DNA from: Agarophyton chilense
Lineage: Eukaryota > Rhodophyta > Florideophyceae > Gracilariales > Gracilariaceae
Direction: 5' to 3'
Length of the DNA stretch: 64,000 bases
NCBI GenBank assembly: GCA_030374765.1
Contig: JARGXX010000093.1
Location: 1-64,000, forward strand
Made by a program: the position numbers and the translations under genes. Positions 47,865-59,719 of the stretch are shown here, in pieces. How positions within the stretch are numbered: the stretch's first letter is position 1; the number at the start of each line of letters is the position of its first letter. A model generated the notes under the pieces. The model had not been told where the DNA came from and did no database searches. It saw nothing but the letters and a program-made list of their open reading frames with translations.

Positions 47865-50153
47865 TTGTTGTGCTTGGAACATTCAATGATAACTTGCGTC
47901 TCTTCAATCATTGCAAATACAGCTGTAAAAAGATCTGAAGTGGAGTACTGTCTCAAAGAATTTGAGGATCAATCGAAAGATCTAGGAATTCGAAATGACC
48001 CTTCTTCAGACAATGAAGGATCTTTTCACTACCTAGACGACCTCCCAGTTCTATTATCAGTATCAGATTATGAATCCGATAATGAAGAAGACCTACTGGA
48101 TAGTGGTATTTGTTTTCACGAAGGCAGCGATCGAAATGAAAATGAAAGATACCGACTGCAAGTGTGCTTGTACAACTGTCGCCAGATAATCAGAGAAGAC
48201 ACTCGAACTGTGGCACCATCGACTTGCTTACACTTCCAAGACTCAAAATATTGCAAGTATGTTGAAAAGTGGTACTTTACAAACGAAATCGCACTTAGAG
48301 CCCAACTGTGTTCCGTGCCTACAAGGAAAACTCAAAAATTCCTTCAATAGGTCTCTCAGATCAGCGTCACGTCCTGGACATTAGCACGCCGACATTAACT
48401 TTGTTGGAACAGACTCTTCTGAAGGTTTCAGATATTATATCGTCATAGTCGATGAAGAGACTCGCGTTCTGTTTACCGAGCCACTTCGTCAGAAAAGTCA
48501 GGCTTCTGAGATGATATTGGATTTTATCAAGTGGTATGATCGTTAAACTGCTTAAAATGTTCAGTCAATACACACAGATGGTGATTCTGAGTTTTTGAAG
48601 ACCCAAAAAGCACTTCGTAAGCTCGGTGTAAAGTTTGACAGTCATCGATGTTGTCCGATCTGGAAGTTTGGCCCCGACGGTCCAAGGTGGACGTTTGGTC
48701 ACTGTTGTCCGATACGGACGTTTGGCTTCTACACTGCGCTCAATTACGAGCACTGGTACGGTGCAGCACTACATTCTGGATTTTGGGTGACTAGAAGGCT
48801 GGAGGCCAAGTAGCTAGAACGAGTAGTACTTAAGACCATAGCAGCGCGACACCGTACCAGGAAAACGTCGGTAGCTTCGACGAAACAACTTCTGCATCTA
48901 CGATAAGAATCGCAATACACACCGTCGTCAAACGGGCTTACCAAACGTCATATTGCCATACCAATGGGACCGATCAGAGCTTTTCTGCAGAAAAGAAAAG
49001 TATCTCTCACATACTGGCCGGAAGCTGTGGCACCTGTTATCGATTAAAAGAACAGTATAATACACAGAACCAAAACCACAAAGAAAGTTCCATATGCCTA
49101 CCTTTACTATGAGCAGCCTCAATTTCTGAAATATCTACGTTCGTTTAGATGTCGCGCACTTGTTCTGGGCAATAAAGATTCGAAAAACGGAACCTCGTCT
49201 TACTGATGCCATTCACCTTGGTCTTGTACAAGGTAAAAGTATTGGATTCTTAAACACTCTGGAATAGTAACCATCAAACACGTTCGATTAATTGAGTCTC
49301 AGTTTCCTGACACAGTGGTTCCTTTCCGAACTCCGGCTGCCACAATCTCTAATATCGTGCTAAATATCGCTTGCTACATATCTGATGATGAAGTGGACGA
49401 GGACTTTGTCAAATCAGAAACTTATTCTCTTTTTCATACACCTATGGAGTCTGATAGAGCAAGGCATTAAATCGTTCGACCAGTCACCGACCCCCTCGCC
49501 GGCTTACGTCCTCCGAAGGGACCTCTGTGCTACCGCAGGCATACGTCCTCCGATCGGACCTCTGTGCCACCTAGGTAGCCTCCCTGGGACCTGCACCTCT
49601 TGGCTACTGACTGCTGAGGAGTACCAGAGCCAGCCACTCGGGAAGGTCTGCAAAAAACAGCCCATGGACTTTTTATTCCGAATCTAGACAACCTGAATAT
49701 ATGTGCTCTTGGTCTCATACAGATTGGGGCCGTTATCTTGACAAACGTCGTTCCAGGGGTGGATACTGTATTAGAGTTGGAACAGTGCCTGTGATATGGA
49801 GCTCGAAATTACAAAAGTCAACCGCACTCTCCACAACAGAAGCTGAATTCTACTCGCTCTCTGAGTGCATTCGACAGATCGCCTGGATAAGGAACTTCTT
49901 CCAAGAAGTTTAAATGGAGACTACTTACGCAATTTCTTCACATCGAGACAAAGTCGGTACTATTTCTTGTACCAAGGCCGCTATAACGAATGAAGGTACC
50001 ATCATAAAAAAATCTTGCAGACATATTTACGAAATCCCTGATTGGAGAACAGTTCTGCAAAAATCGCGACTCTCTTGGAATTGCTCTTTGTCAGGTCGAG
50101 GGAGGCTTTCAGTGAGTTTGAATATGTCTGTAGTAATTGCTAGATTGTATTAA
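47865..50153 (+). mobile_element. Ty1/copia element remnant (fossil)
   Basis: Parts recognised in order: a pre-integrase zinc-type segment (near 48290-48330; CVPCLQGK); integrase core (near 48390-48600; DINFVG, YYIVIVDEETR and IHTDGDSEF); later integrase sequence (near 48980-49190); and a copia RNase H segment (49701-49913) with the signature SSKLQKSTALSTTEAEFYSL. The reverse transcriptase is not recognisable. LTRs were not found. The element is heavily broken, old, and interrupted by the dispersed repeat at 48649-48906. Confidence 0.75.
48649..48906. repeat. Dispersed 250-bp repeat, copy 1 (inside the copia remnant)
   Basis: Matches 56692-56939 over its whole length, from TGTYGTCCGAT to CTACGATA. 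The left part holds near-tandem GTCCGATACGGACGTTTGG units, each with a GTCCG/CGGAC inverted pair. It has no coding content; probably a small non-autonomous transposon. Confidence 0.75.
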
Positions 50154-51171
50154 TGTATTGGTATTTGAATGTTTGTAATTTATGTTTACGTCAGCCCTTG
50201 CGTGATCATCCTCGCATTCTAATAATGACATGTACTTGCTTTTATAAAGGAAGTTACAGAAACTTGATGGCAAGTTGTGACGCACTCGGACACACGCGTA
50301 ATCCCAAAAGGGATCCGAGTCCGTTTTGAATCAAAAGCAGGCCACGCAACAACTAGGCTATGAAGCATGCAACCAATGGCTTGGTAGCAGTAGCGAGTGA
50401 AATCCTTCCCCACTAGAGAGACGGATTCAGTACTTAAGGCGCAACAAACTGGACTGCTTGAGTAAACCGAGTAATCGAACTTTTTTTCTCTACTGATCGT
50501 CCGGTCAGCACACAAGTCTACAACACCCGAACTCATTCTATTGCATCTACCTTTCCTTGGTCAAGAGTCTAGAACAATTTAGGAGGGCTCTAAAGTAATA
50601 TGTAAGAAATAGAGAACAGAGCAGAGTCAAAGGAAACGATTTAAATATAACACTTTACAGTATCCACTATCAAGTGTACTTTAAACCATCATCACATTCT
50701 TAGATGTTTCGAATTGTGGCTGATGGATGATTTTGAAATCCTTTTTTTTTCAGGGAGCTAGGAACTGGTAATTGTCACCAAAATCTCATAAACGGGTACA
50801 ACGTCACACTTTCAACATGGTTGCCCTTCTCCTTGCAATGTGCAAACATATTTTATTCATGCAAGTTGCTGCTTTTGCGTGTTGACGCTGCACTAAATAG
50901 CCGGGTAAATAAGACAAACAAGACAAATAACAACTGCAGCTGCCCGTAAACTACTCTGCTACAATGCGTCACATGCACACGGTGTAGCTTATCTGATGGA
51001 GAAACTCCAACGAGCAAAGATTTTCTGCTCTTCCAATGCATAACTCAATGGTCCTCAATCGCTCAAACACAGTCCTTTGTATCGCAATCGAGTTCATGCT
51101 TGGCTCGGCATAGCTACAGGAAAGACACTTCACGAGTTTCAAGATGTAGGAGTAATGTTGAAAATCGAGTT
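50154..51171. other. Gene-free stretch
   Basis: No frame, RNA or repeat that I can support. Short minus-strand frames (50219-50536, 50853-51041) lack recognisable content. Confidence 0.45.
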
Positions 51172-51255
51172 CAGATATCGGGGCACGACACATTAAAAAA
51201 TTGTGGCCCGAGCCGTAGGCGAGGCAGCAATTGCTGTGGAGTGCCCCGATGTCTG
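51172..51255. other. Long hairpin (possible structured RNA or foldback repeat)
   Basis: CAGATATCGGGGCAC (51172-51186) pairs with GTGCCCCGATGTCTG (51241-51255) over 15 bp with one G-T wobble. The 54-base interior ends with the perfect palindrome CAGCAATTGCTG (51225-51236). Confidence 0.5.
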
Positions 51256-51349
51256 GACGAGATTCTCAACATAACCTTATCATACTGCTGGCACATATAC
51301 TGTGAAATTGTACAGGGGCACAGAATGTGCAGATACAACATATATAAGT

Positions 51350-52653
51350 GCGAACTGCCCACAGTACATATATACAGTGCGTTTCAAAAACATATCCCTT
51401 CCTGAAACCGGGCCAAAAGGCGTTTTCTGTACTGTAGAGCCAATTTCTCACCAAATAAAACCTTTTCAGGTCAAAAAACTTGTTTCTTAAACACATCCTT
51501 TATACAATATAGAGCTCCATTATGACTTCTGTACCGCCTTTATCTTGCCAAAACTATATGAAAATTATTAGATTGGACCACAAAGGCATGATCCCGACTT
51601 TTATAGCGCAAAAACAAATATATGAATTTAGGCGATGTTTGAGCCATACCGCATTCTTTCTAACACAAAAACGCGTGGAGGTAAGCTTTATCTGTTCTGT
51701 GATACGTCATCGTGCCAAAACAATTGAAACAAAACAGCGTTTGAATTTAAAATGTTCTTAAATATGACGCAAATTAAAAAGTCAAAATTGGTTAAACTAT
51801 ACAACAACAAAGAATCTTCTTTTGAAAACGCACCATAAACGCAAACGTGCATTGTGTTCCTCGGAAAAGCCACATTATCAAAAAAAAAGAAAAAAGAAAA
51901 TGTTTTGGACGAAAACTTTGAATATGGACGAACCATGTTTCTACAAATTCTATTAGCATAATAATTTCAAAACAAATCTGAATTGTGTAAGAGAGTTCTT
52001 TGGTTTTACATCTGAGATGGTTTTAGATGACATATTTAAAGTAACACCAATTAAAATAGCAATTGTAAAAGCTGAAATGGCTTAGAAACGTTATGGTAAA
52101 GTGTTAGAAAGTTATGTGCTACTTTATTCCTACTTTACGTATGAATTAAATTATGGTTTTTAGCAGGATAGTGCGCTTGTAAAACAGTAAAAGGTTTAGA
52201 AACAATACATGAATGGTTTAAATATGACTGATACGGAACTTTCATGACGAATTGCCGATGTACACTTTATTGAAAACACCAATGGAGTGCTAGATTAGAT
52301 GATTTATGGGCAAATTAGACAGTTCAGTACAGTTTTTTATTCGAAAGTTTGTATCACAAATTACTATGACAAAATAACGTTTAATTTAATTCATTTTTTT
52401 ATTGAATAAATGATAACACACTCTGTAAGTTTCAGTAGGGTTAAAGAGGCGAAAACAAACTACTAAAAGCGCGCTGTAGAGAATATGACGGACGAAAGGA
52501 TATGTTTTTGAAACAGTATTTTGACTTGATATTTTTCATGTGTTGTTTTCATTGAGTGTACTGTAGTCGAAAAGGCAATTTACGAAGTATTTGTGCAAGG
52601 GATATGTTTTTGAAACAGACTTTATCTCATATATGTACTGTCCACAGTTCATG
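51350..52653 (+). mobile_element. Tc1/mariner DNA transposon relic
   Basis: Inverted repeats of at least 50 bp: 51350-51400 (GAACTGCCCACAGTACATATATAC, then CAGTGCGTTTC...CATATCCCTT) face 52597-52653. A further inner copy of the right repeat lies at 52495-52516 beside TA, as the left CAGTG end is at 51373-51374. Between 52130 and 52320 a decayed transposase is readable: a QDSALVKQ segment matches the QDNAPVH box, and an HFIENTNGVLD segment matches the PIENLWGILK box of the third catalytic acid, with several stops. The interior is far more AT-rich than its surroundings, suggesting transfer or long neutral decay. The doubled right repeat may mean two overlapping insertions. Confidence 0.7.
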
Positions 52654-53732
52654 TATCCCATATTTGTACTGCCCCAGTATGATACGAGGGGCAAGTTTCA
52701 AAATTTTTATTGTGAGCAGTGAGATAAGCCTACAAAGACGACTACCTCACATTTGCATCTGCTTCCATGCACAGAATACAATCCATGTTACACATTGCGT
52801 ACATGATTCAGAAATGTTTTCAAGATTTTTAGTCGATTTTTTCGAAATGAACACCATTGTTTTAAGTTTGGAAATACCTTCTTACTGCCTTCTTACGCCA
52901 AGCGTTTATGATAGATCTCTGTTGTTTTGAAAGTAAAGGAGACACAGGGCGGGAGAACCATTTGCCCTGCTAAACCGTAAAGCAGGGACTTAGGCGTTCA
53001 GTGCGTCCGACCAGGGCGTCGCTGCTCAATAGGGGAGAGTGTGGAGGGAATTTTTGGCAGAAGAACCGCACAGAGGCGGCGCAAGGTTGATGAGGGAGCC
53101 CGGAGCCGTCGCCGTGATGAAAGAAGACTCAGAGGCAAATGATCTAGCAAGCAATGATCGTACACCCGGATCGTCGCCGGCGGCGACGAGACATGCAAAG
53201 TCCCACAGTGCCCTCAGTGGTTCCAAACGCTCACCCCGCCAGCTCCAGTGCGTAAATAAATCTTCTTATACGTCCCTAGAAACCCTATTTCTTAGTTCTG
53301 GACCGCTTCACAGCATTTGCTGCCCTTCGTCTCCTCTTTTTTAATTATGGCGTTGAAAACAAGTGAAATAGGTGTTCAGGGAACAACGCGACAAGGACAT
53401 ACAGGATTTGCTTTTCCTCTAAATCAAAACACCCATGCCCACCTGTAATGCTGGTACTACGTTCATTTGCTACCAGCAATTGCGCTTTTGTGTTGTGCTG
53501 TATTTACGCGTGGGCCTTCCACATTGCCACGAATTACAAATTCGCGTTGGTAGCTTCCCAAGGGCAGTTTCTTGTATAAGAACATGCGTCGCTCTCGAAC
53601 AGCGGCGGCCAGTCACGAACACATCGCTTCCAGCCTCAAAAAGTCTGTGAAAAGAAACTGGATAGCCAGTGATTCACCCGGGAACAAGGACATAAATCAA
53701 ACGACTCAATCTTCACTTTAAACTGCAGCTCT
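52654..53732. other. Gene-free stretch upstream of the secreted-protein gene
   Basis: No supported gene. A GC-richer island at about 52940-53260 holds an Ala/Arg/Ser-rich frame (53039-53344) whose start is GTG; I do not trust it. The promoter of the gene at 53733 must lie here, but no clear TATA element is seen. Confidence 0.45.
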
Positions 53733-55547
53733 ATGTTTTGCATTCTTGGCCCCATCGTATTGCTGCTATGTACGAACGTCGCTATGGGCAACGATTGTCC
53801 GACGGGTTCCTTTTGGGACTTGGAAACGTCTCAATGTACTCTCTGCCCTCCTGGATCATACCAACATGCCAGAAACGCAACCAGCTGCATACCATGTGAA
53901 CCTGGAAACTTTCTTTCATATGCAGGAGCTCAAAGTGCTGGGGTTTGTAGCAGGTGCCCCGCGGGAACGTTCTCTCTCGCAGGCTCGTCTTCCTGCTCGC
54001 CATGCGCAGAAGGTACGTTTTCTTCGGAGAGTTCTCCACGCTGTGTAACATGTCCTAAGGGAACATTTGTGGCAACTTCTGGGTTTGATATGAATCTTGA
54101 GGGCTGTGAAACCTGCTACTCTGGTTATGCAGACGAAGAAAATCTTCTGGAATGCAAAAGCTGCCCTCCTGGACACTCTGCCCCTCCTGGCGCTACTTCA
54201 GTTGACCAATGCAATCCATGTCCAGCTGGAACAGCTTCTGATGGATACAATGAATGTCATGAATGTGCACCTGGAAGTTTCAGTGGTCAAACAATGTCGT
54301 CGGGATGTACACAATGTCCGGTTGGTTCCACATCTGAAAAAGAGTTTGGATCAACAAAATGTATTCCATGTCCACCAGGGCAATACGGAAGACTAGCACG
54401 TGAATACGGTCTTGTTCCTGGATGCTTTGATTGTCCCGGGCACACACAATCGCACACTTCTGGCCGAAGGTTCTGTCGAAGAATTGATGGGCCATGTCCA
54501 CCTGGCTACATCAAAACCTCTACTGGAGATTGTGAGAGATGTGAAACTGATGAATGGTACCGCATAGGAAGGGAACTGTGCGCAACCTGCCCCAAAAATG
54601 AGGGGAGCGTTGGTGGACTCCCACTTCATTGTGCACCGTGTGCCGAAGCAATAAGAGCGGGAGTTTTCACATCGCATTGTGCACCGACGTACCCCCAATC
54701 CGATGTACCCGTTCCTAGCCAAACGTGTGATCCTGGAACATATATCAGTGACACCGAATTCGGGCGCTTCTGTTTGCCTTGTACTTCTGGATTCTTTAGT
54801 TCCGAATCAAATTCGACTGAATGTCTTCGCTGTCCGGATGGGACAGTTTCTGCACGCTATGGCGCATCACGCTGTGAACCTTGCCCAGAAGGCATGGTAC
54901 CGGATGTCAGTTCTATCCAGTGCCTCGATCGTGAGACAAACTGCCCTGTTGATACCCATCTTGTCACATTGCTTCAAGGGAGTACTATTTGTATATCGAA
55001 AGAATGCTCTGTCTCAGAAGACGGTTCGTATTCATGTCCACCATGCACAGGATCATTCTCCGACACTTATAGTTTCGACGGATGTGAACCTTGTCCGAGG
55101 GGTCAAGTGCGGCATATTGACTTCAGTTGCGGATGTCGAGGAGCCCTTGCTCAGAATTCGGGGATCCTCAACGGGACTTGTTCTGAATGTCCTGCCGGTA
55201 GCTATGGAAAACTAATTGCTGGCTCGGATGAAAATGAATGCGTCAAGTGCCCTGCCGGAACATACCGTGTGGTTCCGACGAGGAATGAGATGCTTTCTTC
55301 GCTTTATCCAAGGGGATCTGTAGCTAAACCTTGTCAAAAGTGCCCCGCTGGCTTTGTTACGAGACGGGACGGTGCCACTGAATGCGAGCAGTGTCCTCCG
55401 GGTTCTTTTAGCTACGGTATTGGTGACACGGAATGTTTGCTGTTGGGAGCCCCCAATGGAGAAGTGCATTTCAACCATCCGCTGGATTTGAATGTGAAGA
55501 GAGAACTTGAACGATTTCCGGAATGGTGGGAAGTCGTTTTTACTTAA
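53733..55547 (+). CDS. Secreted cysteine-rich GCC2/GCC3 (ephrin-receptor-like) repeat protein
   Basis: 604 residues in a single open frame. Residues 1-19 form a signal peptide (hydrophobic core ILGPIVLLL, likely cut after AMG). The rest is about 14 repeats of the pattern C-P-x-G-x-(F/Y)-(8-15)-C-x2-C, such as CPAGTFSLAGSSSCSPC, which is the GCC2/GCC3 or ephrin-receptor-like cysteine repeat, disulphide-bonded and extracellular. The last 30 residues lack Cys, and there is no transmembrane segment or anchor signal, so secretion into the wall or medium is likely. Such repeats are common in protists and algae as parts of large surface proteins; here they stand alone. It is the first intact host-type gene from the telomere and has no evident partner. 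Confidence 0.85.
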   Translation: MFCILGPIVLLLCTNVAMGNDCPTGSFWDLETSQCTLCPPGSYQHARNATSCIPCEPGNFLSYAGAQSAGVCSRCPAGTFSLAGSSSCSPCAEGTFSSESSPRCVTCPKGTFVATSGFDMNLEGCETCYSGYADEENLLECKSCPPGHSAPPGATSVDQCNPCPAGTASDGYNECHECAPGSFSGQTMSSGCTQCPVGSTSEKEFGSTKCIPCPPGQYGRLAREYGLVPGCFDCPGHTQSHTSGRRFCRRIDGPCPPGYIKTSTGDCERCETDEWYRIGRELCATCPKNEGSVGGLPLHCAPCAEAIRAGVFTSHCAPTYPQSDVPVPSQTCDPGTYISDTEFGRFCLPCTSGFFSSESNSTECLRCPDGTVSARYGASRCEPCPEGMVPDVSSIQCLDRETNCPVDTHLVTLLQGSTICISKECSVSEDGSYSCPPCTGSFSDTYSFDGCEPCPRGQVRHIDFSCGCRGALAQNSGILNGTCSECPAGSYGKLIAGSDENECVKCPAGTYRVVPTRNEMLSSLYPRGSVAKPCQKCPAGFVTRRDGATECEQCPPGSFSYGIGDTECLLLGAPNGEVHFNHPLDLNVKRELERFPEWWEVVFT

Positions 55548-56691
55548 TATGCCAAGTGCCCGGCGGAACCTTGACTTATGAATTGCTATGATGGAATCGT
55601 GTGAGTGCAAGGTTTGATGCAATTGTAATACGGAAAGTGAAAATCGAATATTTCTAGACCTTAACAAACAAAGAACTTTCAACAGATGCTATTCAGCCGG
55701 CGCTCAAGTCCTCATTGCTCTGTGTGTGTTCTCTATGACACACAGCCACTCACAAGAGGAGCTAGCAGCAAACACTCTAGCACTCAGTTCCTTTGCAGCA
55801 TACTCCTCCTGATCAATACATGACGGACAGGGAAATTAAATAGCGCTTTGGTGCTAACGGTTTTGTCTCGCTTTATGGGAGTTCAAGACAGCACGCATGA
55901 AACAGGAATGCCTGTTTTGCTAACGGTAACCAACTGCTATTCTTAGCCCAGTTGCATCAGTGGAGGGAACAAAATGTGATGGCTGGCAAAAACTAAGTTC
56001 GCTTTTAAAAAGATATAATCTAGGTACAGAAGACCAGCAAAGATGCGCCGGATTTGCTCAGTTGTTTCACCATGGCTGCGTTCTAACATAAAGTATGCAT
56101 ATGCGAAGAGCACATGCAATGTGTACACGTATGCTCGTATACTGGCATGAGAAACCATGTACAATTCTAGGATGCATGTTGGCTTACACATTCTCCGGGA
56201 GTGTCACTCGTTTATCATTCTGGTATCTAAAGCCTTCGCGAGAACATCGGTCATGCTCGGCACATCGAAATGTGTCACCAAGATGCAGAACGTTAAAGGA
56301 AAATAGTGCAGCCTTAGTCACCTGCGCCTCTTTTTCGTCCAATTCGTCGTCCACTGTTCCAACAATTTGTTAGTTTCTGATAGCTCCAGGTGGAAGACTA
56401 AAATATGATATTTTACTAGTTAAGTACTAGAAGAAGAACGGGTCGCACTTCTCTGCTCTTTTCCTCTTGTCTTACCAATCAATTCTCCTCAATTCTCAAA
56501 TTCCTCTTGTCCATATTACTGATACAAAGGTTTTGTGGCTGCTCGATTTATATCTTCAGCATAAGATATGTTATGGGCTTCGAAGCTGTACAAAAGGTGA
56601 TCTAACAGTTTTACGTGGAGCAGTACGACATCACCATTCATTCATTCCTTCTGACTTTCAGAGAACTATTTACTACATCGTTCAATCAGAG
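55548..56691. other. Gene-free stretch
   Basis: Small frames on both strands (55943-56191 minus, 56095-56373 plus) show no recognisable domain. Confidence 0.45.
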
Positions 56692-56939
56692 TGTCGTCCG
56701 ATATGGGCGTTTAGTCTCGATAGTCCGAGATGGACGTTTGGCTACTGCTGTCCGATACGGACGTCTGGCTTCTACACTGCTCTCAATTTGGAGAACTGGG
56801 AGGTGCAGCACTTTTTTCAGAGACTAGAAGGCTGGAGGCCAAGTAGCTACAACAAGTAGTACTTTGGACCCTAGCAGAGCGACACCGCGACAGTAAATCA
56901 CCGGCAGCTTTGATGCAACAACTTCTGCCTCTACGATAT
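56692..56939. repeat. Dispersed 250-bp repeat, copy 2
   Basis: Second copy of the repeat at 48649-48906, with moderate divergence. It contains the same GTCCGATACGGACG inverted motif and ends in CTACGATA. It lies in otherwise unremarkable DNA. Confidence 0.75.
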
Positions 56940-58780
56940 GATGATCAACAGCGTAAACCAACACCTGCGAATGCTCAGAGGCCAAAAGTGCTAGTCTGGA
57001 GAACAAAATTGGCGCATTGCCCCGCACAAGTAAAGGAGCTATCATCATTACGTTGGTTCTCATTCCACGAGGTTATTTTTCGTTTATGGGCAAAACACTG
57101 CTCCTTGTGCGTCCACTTGAAGGCCTTGTCTGTGATTGGTAACAATGTCAGCTTAGAATTCTCGTTCTAATGCATCTTGCTCCGAGCAGAATTTCGAGCT
57201 CATATGGTAACATGTACCTTCTTTGTTGCTAGTGTCTCGGTTTAAGATGAGCAAACCATCACCAGCGCGTTTGCGTTTCCTGAACTCTTTATTTTTATTA
57301 CCGCCCGACGAGTATGGTTGCATCGACAGACTTTCGGGCCAAAGGGATAATAATGTGGAGCGCCAAATCTTCTCAAGCACAGCCATGCGACTACACGTAT
57401 TTTGAAAGCTGTTGGAGAAAGTACACCTTACTTTTCTGATGAATGACTACTATTTTGGGCATCATTGATGTCTCTACACGTCTTTCATGTTCTTTATTCC
57501 CGGCGTATCCTCGGCTAATCCTTGTGGTGAGGGCGATCTCCGGGGGCCTTCAGGCATTTCCCGATTGTAATTGTTTAAGAAGAGTTTTGAAGAGTGCGTC
57601 TGACTTGTAATCTGGCTAGAAACTGCTACTGCCTCATTCAATCATGTTCCTCCCTTGCCATCGGCTTTCAAACCAATAACTGCCCGAGCTTGAGGAAACA
57701 ATGCTGTTACGCCGGCGGCACCGCCTCCTTGCGTACTTACGGGCCTCCGCCAAGTGAGGGCAGCCGAAAGGGACGCCGGCAGATGTGTACTGCTCGAGTT
57801 GAGCTGAGGGTGTTTGATTGGCGAAACAAGCGTTATCGTCCCCTCAAATAGGTTCTCCGGTCGACGGCGACAGGCTAGCCCTGAACCGTAACATGAGAAA
57901 GCTTACGCCCCAGTTTCCGCCTTCACGTGCACTTTGTGGACGCAGATGAGCGAGGAGAAGGAGGGGGCTCACGGATGTGAATTGGGCTACTTACAGTAAT
58001 CCACATGATGTCATTTTTACAGTCATACAGCTTTGAAACGTTTTAGAATTGCCTCTTTCGCTCATGGTTCAAAGGGTAGATGCGACAGAGCTGTAGCAAT
58101 TCGTGATTGCCTTCTAGGTCTTTTTTAGTACTCATGAGCTCCAATCAACGTTTCAAAAGGCAAGCCCGCCTATCGGCTTCGTTAGCCTAATGCCGATCCC
58201 AAAGTCAGGAAGAAATTTCTCTCGTCATCTCGGAGCGTCCTCGCCATGAAGTGGAATAACTGCCACACATCTCTGTTTGTTGACTGTTCGAACAAAGTAT
58301 GTCGGTTGTCGAAATTCTAAGTTCTTTCATTCATTCAAAACCCTTTCTCCGGCCGAGACGGGCCAGGTTCACTCGTGGCGTCAAAACGAAATGAAGCTGC
58401 GTTACGTAATTGTGCGGCCAACTATTGGACATCAAACACCCATAATGGGCCAATCAATGGCTGCCAGAAAAGCGCTTGAGCTGGTTGGACGAGGAGTTGT
58501 GGTCATAGCGGCGACCGCTGTTCGGGCTCATTTCCAACCGACAGTGTTGCGACCTGCGGTGTGAATCACTTTCTTTTGACATGTTTTTCAACAATCGGTC
58601 CACTCGTGATAGTGCAGTATCACCTTGCCGACATGAGCTACACTATTTCAAGCGCAGTGTGTTCCCTCCACTTTAGCTTTTATGTCGCACGTACCGCCGC
58701 GCAACTTATCGTCCCGCACATCGTATACTCAAAGCAAACCACGAGCTTCTTTAACCCGTTCTCTAGGCAACCATACACGC
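56940..58780. other. Gene-free stretch upstream of the reductase gene
   Basis: No gene can be supported. A Cys-containing frame at 57594-57851 and one at 58277-58564 lack domains. The reductase frame is open back to ATG 58682, so the last 100 bases may be coding. Confidence 0.4.
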
Positions 58781-59413
58781 ATGCACGTCACAGTTTTCGG
58801 AGCCAACGGCCAAACAGGCAGTAAAATCGTCGAACAACTGGTACAACGGGGACACACCGTAACGGCCGCAGTACGCCGCCCTGAAACAGTTGAGAGCAGA
58901 GAACATGTCACAGTGTGCAAGATAGACTTCGACGACCAACAATCCATTCTCGCCGCTCTAAAGGGTAGCGATGCAGTGATCTCCGCCGTTGGAACTGGCG
59001 CATTACGAAGCGCGCGCAAGCGAACCTCGTTGTACAGCAACGCTGTACAAGCGTTGAGAACGGCTATGAGACAGTTGGGTATGAAACGAATCATTGTGCT
59101 CTCTTCCAGTGGGGTGGATGAGGAAGATAACGCGCCAGCTTTTTACAACTGTATCATCCGTAGGTATCTCATGAACACGTACATTGATATGGCAAGAATG
59201 GAAACCATTTTGAGCGAAAGTGATGATTTAGAGTGGACCAGTGTTCGTTTGTCGTATCTTGTGGATTGTAAGAGCCAAACATATATCGTGAAGGACAAGT
59301 CGCTTGATGAAGGAAACTTCAAAATTGGGTTTAAAGATGCAGCCGACTTTGTGGCCAAGGAGGTGCTTGAGGGCAAATGGGTGCGTAAAATGCCTGCACT
59401 TGCGTATCCATGA
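58781..59413 (+). CDS. NAD(P)-binding reductase of the BVR-B/NmrA-like atypical SDR family
   Basis: 210 residues from ATG 58781, which puts the Rossmann strand MHVTVFG at the N terminus as is usual for the family. GANGQTG (7-13) is the GxxGxxG dinucleotide loop; the Arg pair at 32-33 after the second strand suggests NADPH. KIDFDD (47-52) and SDAVISAVG match the third and fourth strands, and IIVLSSSG the fifth. Length and layout match biliverdin-reductase-B/flavin-reductase-like proteins (NAD(P)-binding domain 10), probably soluble; substrate unknown. An in-frame ATG at 58682 would add 33 Arg/Ser-rich residues that could act as an organelle-targeting leader. It appears to be a free-standing host gene. 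Confidence 0.82.
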   Translation: MHVTVFGANGQTGSKIVEQLVQRGHTVTAAVRRPETVESREHVTVCKIDFDDQQSILAALKGSDAVISAVGTGALRSARKRTSLYSNAVQALRTAMRQLGMKRIIVLSSSGVDEEDNAPAFYNCIIRRYLMNTYIDMARMETILSESDDLEWTSVRLSYLVDCKSQTYIVKDKSLDEGNFKIGFKDAADFVAKEVLEGKWVRKMPALAYP

Positions 59414-59554
59414 TTCAGCTCGTATACTGAGTGGCAAAGTTTGAAGGCAGTCCGTGCATGCTCACATGCTTATTAGAAACTACAAACAGAACGTCAACTA
59501 GTATAGCAGAATGATTTCTGACACAATGCATCAGCCTCTTTTAGCTTAAAATGT

Positions 59555-59719
59555 TCATGCTTCTCTTGAGTCCAGAGTCTGGAAACGAGGGAGGTGTTTG
59601 ACGGGTTCGTACATATCCTCACATGAAGGGTAGCCATACCATCGCACTCGATAGGTCCATTCTCCAGTCGGAGTCATCAAGTGAGTGATCAGCCTCTCGA
59701 CCACGAACTCCTGGGCGTA
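59555..59719 (-). mobile_element. Ty3/gypsy chromodomain fragment (fossil)
   Basis: The minus strand encodes a clear chromodomain ending: FVVERLITH, then WTYRVRWYGYPSCED and EPVKHLPRF, the usual aromatic-cage layout at the C terminus of Ty3 chromodomain elements. Minus-strand frames upstream (to about 60417) may be more of the same element but are unrecognisable. It is a broken relic with no LTR seen. Confidence 0.65.

Noticed and set aside
52556-52930. 124-codon frame beside the Tc1 relic
   Set aside because: Begins in the transposon's inverted repeat and shows no family resemblance.
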